A stretch of DNA of 15,400 nt from an uncultured Alcaligenaceae bacterium (GCA_937897265.1 CALCPT010000110.1:1-15400), one strand, 5' to 3'; shown: positions 7,003-14,266, numbered from the stretch's first letter. Notes: generated by a model from the sequence alone, not told the origin. A program made the numbers and translations.

Positions 7003-7085
7003 CGATGCAAACTTTTGATTTTATTGTTTTGCAAACAAGTACTTATGTGATTATTTGCATAACATACAAAAAAGTTTCTTACGTA
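7003..7085. other. AT-rich right flank of the mobile mystery module
   Basis: Strongly AT-rich stretch directly after the Fic remnant, resembling the AT-rich left flank (6115-6217). It holds three copies of TGCAAA/TTTGCA (7006-7011, 7028-7033 and 7054-7059), the first two inverted to each other, and the right copy of the flanking 10-bp repeat. No gene is visible in it. Confidence 0.5.
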
Positions 7086-7153
7086 AAACGATCAATCTCA
7101 TCATTTGGTCAGCCCTAACTCAAGCGACTGAAACAAACGGTTAGAATGATCCG

Positions 7154-7185
7154 ACGGTGGCTGTTAGTGAATAGACAGCCGCCGT
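7154..7185 (+). other. strong 11-bp hairpin upstream of the Bug receptor gene
   Basis: ACGGTGGCTGT (7154-7164) pairs with ACAGCCGCCGT (7175-7185) over 11 bp with one G-T wobble and a 10-nt loop. It lies 61 nt before GTG 7247 and just after a -10-like TAGAAT (7142-7147), so it could form at the very 5' end of the receptor mRNA. No T-run follows, so simple rho-independent termination is unlikely. Confidence 0.45.
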
Positions 7186-7246
7186 TCACATAACGCAACA
7201 TGACAAAAGAGCGCAGCTAAAGGCGCCATCCGTCAGGAGACAAAAA

Positions 7247-8227
7247 GTGATTAAAAGCAACCGATTGCTAGCCTTACTCTTTGCCGCGGGCACAGCCTGC
7301 TTGGCGTTGCCGCAGCTTGGCCTCGCCCAAGACTATCCCAATAAGTCGATCAAACTCATTATTCCGTATCCCCCAGGCGGCGGCACGGATTATGTGGGCC
7401 GTGTGGTGGGCACCAAGGTGGCCGAACTCACCAAGTGGACAGTCATCTTAGAAAATCGCCCCGGCGCAGGGGGCAACCTGGCGGCCGAGGCTGTGGCAAA
7501 AAGTGCGCCTGACGGCTATACCTTGCTATTGGCGCAAACAGATAGTGTGATGGTCAGCCCCTGGTTAAATCCCAGCGTGGGCTATGACACGCTTAAAAGC
7601 TTTACGCCGGTTGTTCATTTGACGATCACGCCTGGTGCGATTGTCAGCGCCACGAATTCAACGATTCGTACACCCGCTGACATGATCGCCAAGGGCAAGA
7701 CGACCGAAGGGTTGCGCTGGGCAACGGCTGGTGCAGGTACCTTCGGTGACTTGCTGGGTGAGCAATATAAAAAGGCCATGAACATCAATTTGGTAAACAC
7801 TGCGTATAAAGGTGCAGCGCCAGCACTCACTGACGTGATGGGTGGCCACGTCGACGTCGCCTTGCTATCGCTTGGTTCGGTGTTGCCACAGGTGAAAACG
7901 GGTAAGTTGCATGCCGTGGCGGTGACCGCCGCGACACGCGCTACCCTGTTGCCTGATACCCCGACCTTGGCCGAAACTGGCGCAACCGGAATGGATGGCA
8001 GTATCTGGGTCGGGATTTTTGTTCCCGTTGGTACGCCGATGCCTATCGTGCAAAAGTTGAACGCTGAATTCAATAAGGCATTGCAACAAGCAGATGTGAA
8101 AGAAAAAATTGTGTCTGTTGGCGTTGACGTTGTGGGCGGCTCAGTCGAAGCCTACACCGAGTTTGTTAAATCGGATTTTGCGCGTTGGGGTAAGGTCGTG
8201 AAAGACTCTGGGATTAAGTTGCAATAG
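7247..8227 (+). CDS. Bug-family tripartite tricarboxylate transporter substrate-binding protein
   Basis: Secreted periplasmic receptor of 326 residues, the usual length for the Bug (TctC-like) family. The signal peptide runs to about residue 28 (ends L-G-L-A-Q). The mature protein starts with the signature 'DYPNKSIKLIIPYPPGGGTD', with further family segments 'ENRPGAGGNLAAEAVAKSAPDGYTLL', 'YKGAAPALTDVMGGHVD', and 'TPTLAETGATGMDGSIWVGIFVPVGTP'. Bug receptors typically bind carboxylates or amino-acid-derived anions and often act without linked permease genes, as here: no tctA/tctB follows. GTG 7247 has AGGAGA about 6 nt upstream. The next gene is a CoA-transferase on the same strand, suggesting that the ligand is an organic acid to be activated with CoA. 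The ligand cannot be read from sequence. Confidence 0.92.
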   Translation: MIKSNRLLALLFAAGTACLALPQLGLAQDYPNKSIKLIIPYPPGGGTDYVGRVVGTKVAELTKWTVILENRPGAGGNLAAEAVAKSAPDGYTLLLAQTDSVMVSPWLNPSVGYDTLKSFTPVVHLTITPGAIVSATNSTIRTPADMIAKGKTTEGLRWATAGAGTFGDLLGEQYKKAMNINLVNTAYKGAAPALTDVMGGHVDVALLSLGSVLPQVKTGKLHAVAVTAATRATLLPDTPTLAETGATGMDGSIWVGIFVPVGTPMPIVQKLNAEFNKALQQADVKEKIVSVGVDVVGGSVEAYTEFVKSDFARWGKVVKDSGIKLQ

Positions 8228-8284
8228 ACAATCTTTTGAGTCGTCAGACAAAATCTAAAATCAAGAAAAAGGCAACACCCTGTT

Positions 8285-9463
8285 ATGCAGCTGCAAGGTA
8301 TTCGCGTCATTGATTTAACCCGTATTGTGTCGGGTCCGTTTTGTACGATGTTTTTGGCCGACATGGGTGCCGAGGTCATCAAGATCGAAACACCCGGCAA
8401 GGGCGACCCGGTACGTAAGCAGGGTGAATCACCCAACGGGTTTTCGTATTACTTTGCCACCTTCAACCGTAACAAGCGCTCGTTGGCGATTGATTTGCGA
8501 AGCGAAGAAGGCAAAGAGGTATTACGAAAATTGTTAGCGACTGCTGATGTCGTGGTCAACAACTTCAGGCCAGGCGTGATGGACGCGATGGGTTTTGGGC
8601 GCGAGGCTTTGCGTCAAATTAAACCCGATCTTGTCAGCTGCAACCTGACCGGTTTTGGTTTAGATGGCCCGTATGCTGAACGGCCGTCTTTTGACTTTAT
8701 TGCCCAGGCGATGAGTGGGTTCATGAGCGTCAACGGTGATGAAGGCGAGCCTCCAATGCGCGCCGCACCGCCGATCTCTGATCTGTTGTCGGGTATGTAT
8801 GCCGCAATGGGGATCATGGCTGCCTTGCTGCGCCGTGAGCGCACCGGCCAGGGCGAAGAGGTCACGACTTCACTGACCGATAGCATGACGAGTGTGATGT
8901 CGTTTTTGGCCTCAAACTATTTTGCAACGGGTAAGCTGCCCGCGCGTACTGGTAACGATAATGCCTTGGTATCGCCCTACGGCATGTTTGATGCGGCCGA
9001 CGGCCAGGTCGCGTTGGCGCCGAGCAACGACGGTGTGTATTCAAAGTTATTAACTGTGTTGGAGTTAGAGCACTTACGTGAGCGCCCCGAGTTTTTAAAC
9101 AACAAGTTGAGGTTTCAAAACCGCAAGCAGATCAATGCCGAGATCAACGTCAAAATTGGTGAAAAGCCGATCGCGCACTGGATCGAGGTGTTGAATCAGG
9201 CGGGTGTGCCTTGTGGCCGAGTGTTAAATGTGCAAGAGGCCTTTGATGATCCGCAGACCCAGCATCAGCAGATGCGGATGACGATTCAGCATCCGGATCA
9301 TGGTCGCTTGGATGTGCTGGGGTTTCCGATTAAATTTACTGATGATCCTTGCATGATGTATCGGCCACCGCCAAATCTGGGCGGGGATAATATGGCGGTG
9401 TTGACTGAACTTGGGTTGAGCAGCGAAGCCATTGACGCTTTGAAGGCGAAGGGCGTGATTTAA
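8285..9463 (+). CDS. CaiB/BaiF family (class III) CoA-transferase
   Basis: Moves CoA from an acyl-CoA donor to a carboxylic acid. The 392-residue protein has the full-length family layout: N-terminal 'GIRVIDLTRIVSGPFCTMFLADMGAEVIKIE', 'GDPVR', 'NRNKRSLAIDLR', 'NNFRPGVMD', 'LTGFGLDGPYAERPSFDF' with the conserved catalytic Asp137 in 'SFDFIAQAMSG', and 'PMRAAPPISDLLSGMYAAMGI', ending 'LGLSSEAIDALKAKGVI'. Substrate specificity in this family cannot be predicted from sequence; carnitine, oxalate, mesaconate and succinyl-CoA:acid enzymes all look similar. Its setting between a Bug receptor and an HMG-CoA-lyase-like aldolase suggests activation of a dicarboxylic or hydroxy-dicarboxylic acid. ATG 8285 has only a weak purine-rich upstream site (AAAAAGG about 11 nt before). 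57 nt separate it from the receptor gene, so co-transcription is likely. Confidence 0.93.
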   Translation: MQLQGIRVIDLTRIVSGPFCTMFLADMGAEVIKIETPGKGDPVRKQGESPNGFSYYFATFNRNKRSLAIDLRSEEGKEVLRKLLATADVVVNNFRPGVMDAMGFGREALRQIKPDLVSCNLTGFGLDGPYAERPSFDFIAQAMSGFMSVNGDEGEPPMRAAPPISDLLSGMYAAMGIMAALLRRERTGQGEEVTTSLTDSMTSVMSFLASNYFATGKLPARTGNDNALVSPYGMFDAADGQVALAPSNDGVYSKLLTVLELEHLRERPEFLNNKLRFQNRKQINAEINVKIGEKPIAHWIEVLNQAGVPCGRVLNVQEAFDDPQTQHQQMRMTIQHPDHGRLDVLGFPIKFTDDPCMMYRPPPNLGGDNMAVLTELGLSSEAIDALKAKGVI

Positions 9464-9539
9464 TTGGTGCTTGAGCAACGCAGATGCTCTAATCGAAAGT
9501 TGTGTGCTGTCGGGCTTGTTGCTTGGTAAAGATTAAAAG

Positions 9540-9560
9540 AGCGACGGTGCTAGAGTCGCT
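9540..9560. other. hairpin in the CoA-transferase/lyase gap
   Basis: AGCGAC (9540-9545) and GTCGCT (9555-9560) form a 6-bp stem with a 9-nt loop in the 162-nt gap before the lyase gene. A T-rich run follows it only on the minus strand, where no gene would need it. The gap otherwise shows no gene and no clear promoter. Confidence 0.3.
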
Positions 9561-9625
9561 TAGGCATTAAGATAGTTCGGTGTAAAGAAAAAGTATTGAT
9601 TGACTAAAACATACGAGGCATTTTT

Positions 9626-10570
9626 ATGAGCGCAACAGGTTCACGTTTTGTCACCATTACCGAGGTCGGTACGCGTGATGGCTTTCAGGCCGAAAAAGAG
9701 CAGATCAGTGTTGCCGACAAGGTAGCCGTGATTGACGCCTTGATTGATGCAGGTTTACGCAGCGTTGAGGCGACTTCATTTGTGTCGCCACGCGCGTTGC
9801 CGCAATTGGCTGATGCCGCTGACGTGATGGCGCAGGTGCAGCGTAAACCGGGCGTTAAGCTCGCAGTGTTGGTGCCTAACGCGCGTGGTGCTGAGCGCGC
9901 CGCCGCCGCCAAGGCCGACGTCATGGTGGGCTTCATTTCGGCGAGCGAAAGCCATTGCAAAACCAATCTGAATAAAACGATTGACGAAGCGATTGCAGAT
10001 TTTGCACAAGTTGTGCCAATCGCCAATCAGTGGGGCATTCAAATGCACGGTGGCTTAGCCACAGCTTTCGGTTGCCCGTTTGAAGGTGATGTACCGATCA
10101 ATAACATTTTGAAGATCGTGGGCGCCTATCATGCCCATGGTATCCGTCGCATTGGGTTTGGCGATACAACGGGTATGGCAACACCTCCGGTTGTGACACG
10201 CACAGTCGAAGCGGTGCGCAACAAGTTCCCTGATGTGCAAATCGCGTTGCACTTTCATAACACCCGCGGCGTGGGCTTAGCCAACGTAATGAACGGCTTG
10301 CAGCTGGGCGTGCTTGAGTACGAATCGTCTATCGCAGGCTTGGGCGGTTGCCCGTTTGCGCCAGGTGCCACAGGCAATATTTGTACCGAAGACTTGGTGT
10401 ACCTGTTGCATGAATGCGGCTATGAAACCGGCATTGATCTCGACAAACTGATCTTGGTCGCTAAAGAAGTCGAGAAGATTGTGGGCCGTCAGTTGCCAGG
10501 CCAGATGATGAAAGCCGGGCCAAGGCTTAAGCTGATGTCGACCGCTTCGGTAAGAACTGCGGTGGGTTGA
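9626..10570 (+). CDS. hydroxymethylglutaryl-CoA lyase family protein
   Basis: TIM-barrel aldolase of the HMGL-like/DRE-TIM superfamily that cleaves a 3-hydroxy-acyl-CoA into acetyl-CoA and a keto acid. At 314 residues it has the metal and catalytic residues of HMG-CoA lyase: R-D-G-F-Q (Arg17, Asp18), H-F-H-N (His209, His211), and the loop 'GLGGCPFAPGATGNICTEDL' with catalytic Cys242, Asn251 and Glu255, in the same spacing as the human enzyme (Cys266, Asn275, Glu279). Near residue 141 it reads 'HGGLATAFGCPFEG' where the human enzyme has 'RGYVSCALGCPYEG', so the acyl pocket may differ and the substrate may not be HMG-CoA; citramalyl-CoA-type substrates are an alternative. No leucine-degradation genes are adjacent. 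ATG 9626 has ACGAGG 7 nt upstream. Convergent with livF. Confidence 0.9.
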   Translation: MSATGSRFVTITEVGTRDGFQAEKEQISVADKVAVIDALIDAGLRSVEATSFVSPRALPQLADAADVMAQVQRKPGVKLAVLVPNARGAERAAAAKADVMVGFISASESHCKTNLNKTIDEAIADFAQVVPIANQWGIQMHGGLATAFGCPFEGDVPINNILKIVGAYHAHGIRRIGFGDTTGMATPPVVTRTVEAVRNKFPDVQIALHFHNTRGVGLANVMNGLQLGVLEYESSIAGLGGCPFAPGATGNICTEDLVYLLHECGYETGIDLDKLILVAKEVEKIVGRQLPGQMMKAGPRLKLMSTASVRTAVG

Positions 10571-10581
10571 TGACTGACGGC

Positions 10582-10604
10582 TTTGGGAGAGTCACTCTCC
10601 CAAA
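10582..10604. terminator. hairpin between the convergent lyase and livF genes, with the livF stop codon in its loop
   Basis: TTTGGGAGAG (10582-10591) pairs perfectly with CTCTCCCAAA (10595-10604) over 10 bp with a 3-nt loop. The loop, TCA on the plus strand, is the TGA stop of livF on the minus strand. GGC (10579-10581) and GCC (10608-10610) could lengthen the stem past a 3-nt bulge. Position and symmetry suit a shared bidirectional terminator. It lacks a clear T-run on either side, so transcripts might end by another mechanism. Confidence 0.55.
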
Positions 10605-11308
10605 TAAGCCGCCCGAACCTTAGGATCATCCAGCATCTGCTTGGCATCCCCACTCATCGTGATCAACCCTGAGTCCATCACATATGCACGATCAGCCGCC
10701 TGCAATGCTAGGCGGGCGTTTTGCTCAACCAGCAACACTGTTACCCCTTGAGCTGAAATATCCCTGACCACTTCAAACACCTTCGCCACCATCAGCGGTG
10801 ACAAACCCATAGACGGCTCATCCAACAGCAACAACTTTGGCTGGCTCATCAAGGCACGCGCCATGGCCAGCATTTGTTGCTCGCCGCCCGACATGGTGCC
10901 GGCCAGTTGATTAGCACGCTCTTTTAACCGCGGAAAAATCCCAAACATGCGTTCGATATCGGCTTGAATCTGCGCGTTATCGTTGCGGGTGTAGGCGCCC
11001 ATCTGCAAGTTTTCAGTGATGGTCATACGCGCAAAGACGCCGCGCCCTTCGGGCACCATCGCCAGCCCCTTCTTTAGCAAGGCGTGGCTTTCGATCCCTT
11101 TGGTAGATTCGCCCATATATTGCACGTCGCCTGCGATCCAACCCTGTAAGCCGGTGATCGCTTTCATGGCGGTGGTTTTACCTGCGCCGTTTGCGCCGAT
11201 TAGGGTGACGAGTTCGCCTTCGCGGATTTCAAGGTCGATACCTTTGATGGCGTGGATGCCGCCGTAGGCAACCTTCAAACCAGAGACTTTGAGCATGATG
11301 TTTTTCAT
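10592..11308 (-). CDS. livF: branched-chain/aliphatic amino-acid ABC transporter ATP-binding protein LivF
   Basis: One of two cytoplasmic ATPases powering the Liv-type HAAT transporter. The 238-residue protein is of usual LivF length, with Walker A G-A-N-G-A-G-K-T-T (38-46), signature S-G-G-E-Q-Q (140-145), Walker B 'LLLLDEPSMGLSP' (Asp163, Glu164) and switch His replaced by the family-typical Q-N in 'LLVEQNARLAL'. The N-terminal 'LKVSGLKVAYGGIHAIKGI' and the ending 'VRAAYLGE' are LivF-like. It follows livG by 3 nt. ATG 11308 is used; an in-frame ATG at 11296 is an alternative, and neither has a clear ribosome site, so coupling to livG is likely. Its last codons form one arm of the terminal hairpin. 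Confidence 0.95.
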   Translation of the reverse strand: MKNIMLKVSGLKVAYGGIHAIKGIDLEIREGELVTLIGANGAGKTTAMKAITGLQGWIAGDVQYMGESTKGIESHALLKKGLAMVPEGRGVFARMTITENLQMGAYTRNDNAQIQADIERMFGIFPRLKERANQLAGTMSGGEQQMLAMARALMSQPKLLLLDEPSMGLSPLMVAKVFEVVRDISAQGVTVLLVEQNARLALQAADRAYVMDSGLITMSGDAKQMLDDPKVRAAYLGE

Positions 11309-11311
11309 GAG

Positions 11312-12082
11312 TTAGTGCGCCGGTGTGCCAAGATAGGCTTCAATCACTGCCGGATCCTTTTGTACGTCTTGCGGCAGACCTTGCGCGATGACTTTGCCGT
11401 AATCGAGCACGGTCATCTGATCGCATAAGCCCATCACAAGTTTGACGTCGTGTTCGATTAACAAGATGGTGCGGCCGTCTTGGCGGATCTTATCGAGTAG
11501 TGCGCGTAGCTCAACCTTTTCGGTGGCGTTCATACCTGCGGCGGGTTCATCAAGCGCCAGCAGTTTGGGTTCGGTTGCCAACGCGCGCGCGATTTCAAGG
11601 CGGCGTTGATGGCCGTACGACAGATTGCGTGCGGTGTAATGGGCGAACTGACCGATGCCGACGTACTCAAGCAAGTCGTGCGCCATCTCTTCGATGGCGG
11701 CCTCTTCGTGCTTGACTGCGGCAGGGCGAAACACCGCGCCAAAGATACCTGCCTTGGTGCGTACATGCCTGCCGACCATCACGTTTTCAAGTGCGGTCAT
11801 GTCACCAAAGAGACGAATATTTTGAAACGTACGTGCGATACCTGCTTTCGCCACCTCGTGTACAGCGGTCGGTTGATAGGGCTTGCCATCCAGCATGAAG
11901 GTGCCGCTATCCGGCGTATACAAGCCAGTGATCACGTTAAAGAAGGTGGTCTTACCTGCGCCATTGGGCCCGATCAACCCATAAATTTGCCCAGACGCAA
12001 TTTGCAAGCCGACTTCTGACAAGGCTTGCAGCCCGCCGAAACGTTTGTTGATGTTTTGCACTGACAGTAAGAGTGTTGACAT
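11312..12082 (-). CDS. livG: branched-chain/aliphatic amino-acid ABC transporter ATP-binding protein LivG
   Basis: Second ATPase of the Liv transporter, about 256 residues. Walker A G-P-N-G-A-G-K-T-T (38-46), the Liv-typical 'GIARTFQNIRLFGDMTALENVMVG' Q-loop region, signature 'LSYGHQRRLEIARALA', Walker B 'LLALDEPAAGMNATE', H-loop 'LLIEHDVKLVMGLCD', and the LivG C-terminal extension 'VIAQGLPQDVQKDPAVIEAYLG'. ATG 12082 overlaps the livM stop by one base, and a near-perfect AAGGAGG lies 6 nt upstream. The GTG at 12085 would leave only 3 nt and is less likely. The arrangement indicates tight coupling of livM, livG and livF. Confidence 0.95.
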   Translation of the reverse strand: MSTLLLSVQNINKRFGGLQALSEVGLQIASGQIYGLIGPNGAGKTTFFNVITGLYTPDSGTFMLDGKPYQPTAVHEVAKAGIARTFQNIRLFGDMTALENVMVGRHVRTKAGIFGAVFRPAAVKHEEAAIEEMAHDLLEYVGIGQFAHYTARNLSYGHQRRLEIARALATEPKLLALDEPAAGMNATEKVELRALLDKIRQDGRTILLIEHDVKLVMGLCDQMTVLDYGKVIAQGLPQDVQKDPAVIEAYLGTPAH

Positions 12083-13227
12083 CACACGCCTCCTTCAAGT
12101 CGGCTGGTATGACTGCGTGTGCGTGTCACTGGGCGGTCTTCGCGTTTAGGCGCTGGCCAAATCCCCGAAGGTCGATACAACATGATGACGACAAGTGCTA
12201 AACCAAACAGTAATTGGCGCAAGACTTCGGCATCGATGTACACATGGCCGAACAGCATTTTTTGGACTGGTTCGGCAAGCTCGCGTAAAAATTCTTGAAA
12301 GCCTACCAATAAGATGCCACCCAAAATCACGCCTGGGATATGACCCATGCCGCCTAACACCACGATGGCCAACACGTAAATGGATTCCCAAAGTACAAAG
12401 GATTCGGGCGAGACAAAGGCTTGGAAGGCGCCAAAGACTACACCTGAGATGCCGCCAAAGGTAGCGCCCATGGCAAAGGCCAGTAGTTTGACGTTGCGTG
12501 TGTTGATACCCATGGCTTTGGCCGCAGTTTCATCTTCGCGAATCGCGACCCAGGCGCGACCGATACGTGAACGTTGCAAGCGCAGGCTGACAAACACCAC
12601 GCCAATCACTAACACCATGATCAGGTAGTAATACATCAGGCCTGGTGAAAGCTTAATGCCGAAAAGCTCTTGCGCCTTTGACAGATCAACACCAAAGAAT
12701 ACGACTGGGTCAATCGCGTTGATACCTTTGGGCCCATTGGTAATGTTGACGGGTCGGTCAAGGTTATTTAAAAAGATACGAATGATCTCGCCAAAGCCAA
12801 GCGTGACAATCGCCAAATAATCGCCGCGTAACTTGAGTGTGGGGGCGCCTAGCATCACGCCAAACAGTGCGGCAACGGGCCCTGCGATTAACAAGATCCA
12901 CCAAAACCCTAAATGCATACCGCCCGGAAACAACTGGGCGAGTTCGGCAAATTGAGTCGTGAGGTGAGGCGAACTTAAGAGCGCCATTAGGTAAGCACCC
13001 ACCGCATAAAAAGCGATGTAGCCCAAATCAAGCAAGCCGGCAAAGCCCACCACGATGTTTAAGCCCAGCGCCAGCATGATGTATAGCAGCGCGAAGTCAA
13101 GAATACGCACCCAGTAGTTGCCACCAAAGGTTTGCGCGATGAAAGGCGCTAACAGGGCGATTGCCGCAAAGCCTGCGATGGCCAGCGACTTTTTGTTGGC
13201 CGAAATTGAGGCGCTAAAGATTGTCAT
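12082..13227 (-). CDS. livM: branched-chain/aliphatic amino-acid ABC transporter permease LivM
   Basis: Integral inner-membrane permease of 381 residues, forming the channel with LivH. Hydrophobic helices begin after a short N-terminus: 'SLAIAGFAAIALLAPFIA', then the LivM signature 'ALGLNIVVGFAGLLDLGYIAFYAVGAYLMALL', and 'LRGDYLAIVTLGFGEIIRIFLNN', the cytoplasmic loop that contacts the ATPases. Further typical parts are 'RSRIGRAWVAIREDETAAKAMGIN', 'GGMGHIPGVILGGILLV' and a charged C-terminal tail after 'MLYRPSGIWPAPKRED'. ATG 13227 has a G-rich AGGGGGG about 4 nt upstream and starts 8 nt after livH ends. The 45-residue periplasmic stretch after the first signature is somewhat long but within the family range. 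Confidence 0.95.
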   Translation of the reverse strand: MTIFSASISANKKSLAIAGFAAIALLAPFIAQTFGGNYWVRILDFALLYIMLALGLNIVVGFAGLLDLGYIAFYAVGAYLMALLSSPHLTTQFAELAQLFPGGMHLGFWWILLIAGPVAALFGVMLGAPTLKLRGDYLAIVTLGFGEIIRIFLNNLDRPVNITNGPKGINAIDPVVFFGVDLSKAQELFGIKLSPGLMYYYLIMVLVIGVVFVSLRLQRSRIGRAWVAIREDETAAKAMGINTRNVKLLAFAMGATFGGISGVVFGAFQAFVSPESFVLWESIYVLAIVVLGGMGHIPGVILGGILLVGFQEFLRELAEPVQKMLFGHVYIDAEVLRQLLFGLALVVIMLYRPSGIWPAPKREDRPVTRTRSHTSRLEGGV

Positions 13228-13235
13228 ATGCCCCC

Positions 13236-14171
13236 CTAAGCCCGATCAGCGACACGTTCGCCCATGATGCCTGAGGGCCTAAACACCAGCACCACAATCA
13301 ACACGATAAAGGCAAATACGTCTTGGTAATTTGAGCCAAACACATCGTTTGTGAAGTCGCCGATATAGCCTGCACCAAGCGCTTCGATCAGCCCAAGCAA
13401 GATCCCACCAATCATGGCGCCGCCTAAGTTACCAATGCCGCCAAGTACCGCGGCGGTAAAGGCTTTTAGCCCGGGGATAAAGCCCATATAAAAATGTGCG
13501 TTGCCGTAGTTGGTCGCCATCATCACACCTGCAACGGCCGCTAACGCTGCGCCGATCATAAAGGTTGCTGAGATGACAAAGTTTGGATTGACGCCCATCA
13601 AGCTCGCGATGCGTGGGCTTTCGGCGGTGGCTCGCATGGCGCGGCCTAGTTTGGTGCGATTGACCAATAGCAACAAACCGATCATCACAACAAACGACAG
13701 CACGATGATTACGATCTCTTTGCCAGTGATGACTGCGCCAGTTGAAAAAATATCAATCGGAGATGACGGTAACAAGGTTGGAAAAATCAGTGGATTACGC
13801 GACCAGATAATCATGGCCAGGGTTTGCAAAATAATCGAGATACCGATTGCAGTGATTAACGGTGCTAAGCGTGGCGCGTTGCGTAGCGGGCGATACGCGA
13901 CGCGTTCAATGCCATAGGATAAGAAGGCACACACGGGCATCGCAATGAGCGTGGCCACCACTAACATTAGCCATTGCGGCATACCAGGAAACAAATACTG
14001 CAAACCTAAGATCGCAGAGAGTGCGGTGAGCGCACCCACCATCAAGACGTCACCGTGTGCGAAATTGATGATCCCCAAAATGCCGTAGACCATTGTGTAG
14101 CCCAGCGCGATCAGTGCATAAATGCAGCCGAGTACAAGGCCGTTGACAACTTGCTGGATAAAAATATCCAT
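13236..14171 (-). CDS. livH: branched-chain/aliphatic amino-acid ABC transporter permease LivH
   Basis: Partner permease of LivM, 311 residues, all-helical inner-membrane protein. The start 'MDIFIQQVVNGLVLGCIYAL' and 'LGYTMVYGILGIINFAHGDVLMVGA' are diagnostic of LivH. Later segments are 'SYGIERVAYRPLR', 'APLITAIGISIILQ', the ATPase-contact loop 'TKLGRAMRATAESPRIASLMGVN', 'GLKAFTAAVLGGIGNLGGAMIGGILLGLIEALG', and the end 'FRPSGIMGERVADRA'. ATG 14171 has AGGAG about 6 nt upstream. It is the first gene after the livK-livH intergenic terminator, so its expression probably depends on read-through from livK or on a weak local promoter. Confidence 0.96.
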   Translation of the reverse strand: MDIFIQQVVNGLVLGCIYALIALGYTMVYGILGIINFAHGDVLMVGALTALSAILGLQYLFPGMPQWLMLVVATLIAMPVCAFLSYGIERVAYRPLRNAPRLAPLITAIGISIILQTLAMIIWSRNPLIFPTLLPSSPIDIFSTGAVITGKEIVIIVLSFVVMIGLLLLVNRTKLGRAMRATAESPRIASLMGVNPNFVISATFMIGAALAAVAGVMMATNYGNAHFYMGFIPGLKAFTAAVLGGIGNLGGAMIGGILLGLIEALGAGYIGDFTNDVFGSNYQDVFAFIVLIVVLVFRPSGIMGERVADRA

Positions 14172-14228
14172 TCACACTCCTGGGGGTTGCGGAGAATCTC
14201 GAACTGACGCTTAAGCAATGGCCAAGTT

Positions 14229-14266
14229 GGTCAAAAAGAACGGCATCGCATTTTGTTGCGATGCCG
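14229..14266 (-). terminator. rho-independent terminator between livK and livH
   Basis: On the minus strand a perfect 10-bp stem (CGGCATCGCA / TGCGATGCCG, plus-strand 14241-14250 and 14257-14266, loop of 6) is followed within 3-4 nt by TCTTTTTGACC (14237 down to 14229). This is a classic terminator or attenuator placed after livK and before livHMGF. It would allow the binding protein to be made in excess over the membrane complex. The rest of the 188-nt gap shows no gene and only weak promoter-like sequence (TTGACC, 14234-14229). Confidence 0.7.

Larger units (their letters stand above)
6197..7081. repeat. 10-bp inverted repeat flanking the mobile mystery A/B module
   Basis: TAAGAAACTT at 6197-6206 is the exact reverse complement of AAGTTTCTTA at 7072-7081, so the two copies bracket the regulator and its broken Fic partner. 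A related direct similarity is also present: ACTTATAGGTGATT (from 6203) versus ACTTATGTGATT (from 7041). They may be recombination or insertion ends, or binding sites. No transposase lies inside, and a chance match between two AT-rich tracts is possible. Confidence 0.35.

Noticed and set aside
6115..7085. Complete insertion sequence or transposon around the mobile mystery genes
   Set aside because: There is no transposase or integrase, no target-site duplication was seen, and the inverted match is only 10 bp in AT-rich DNA.
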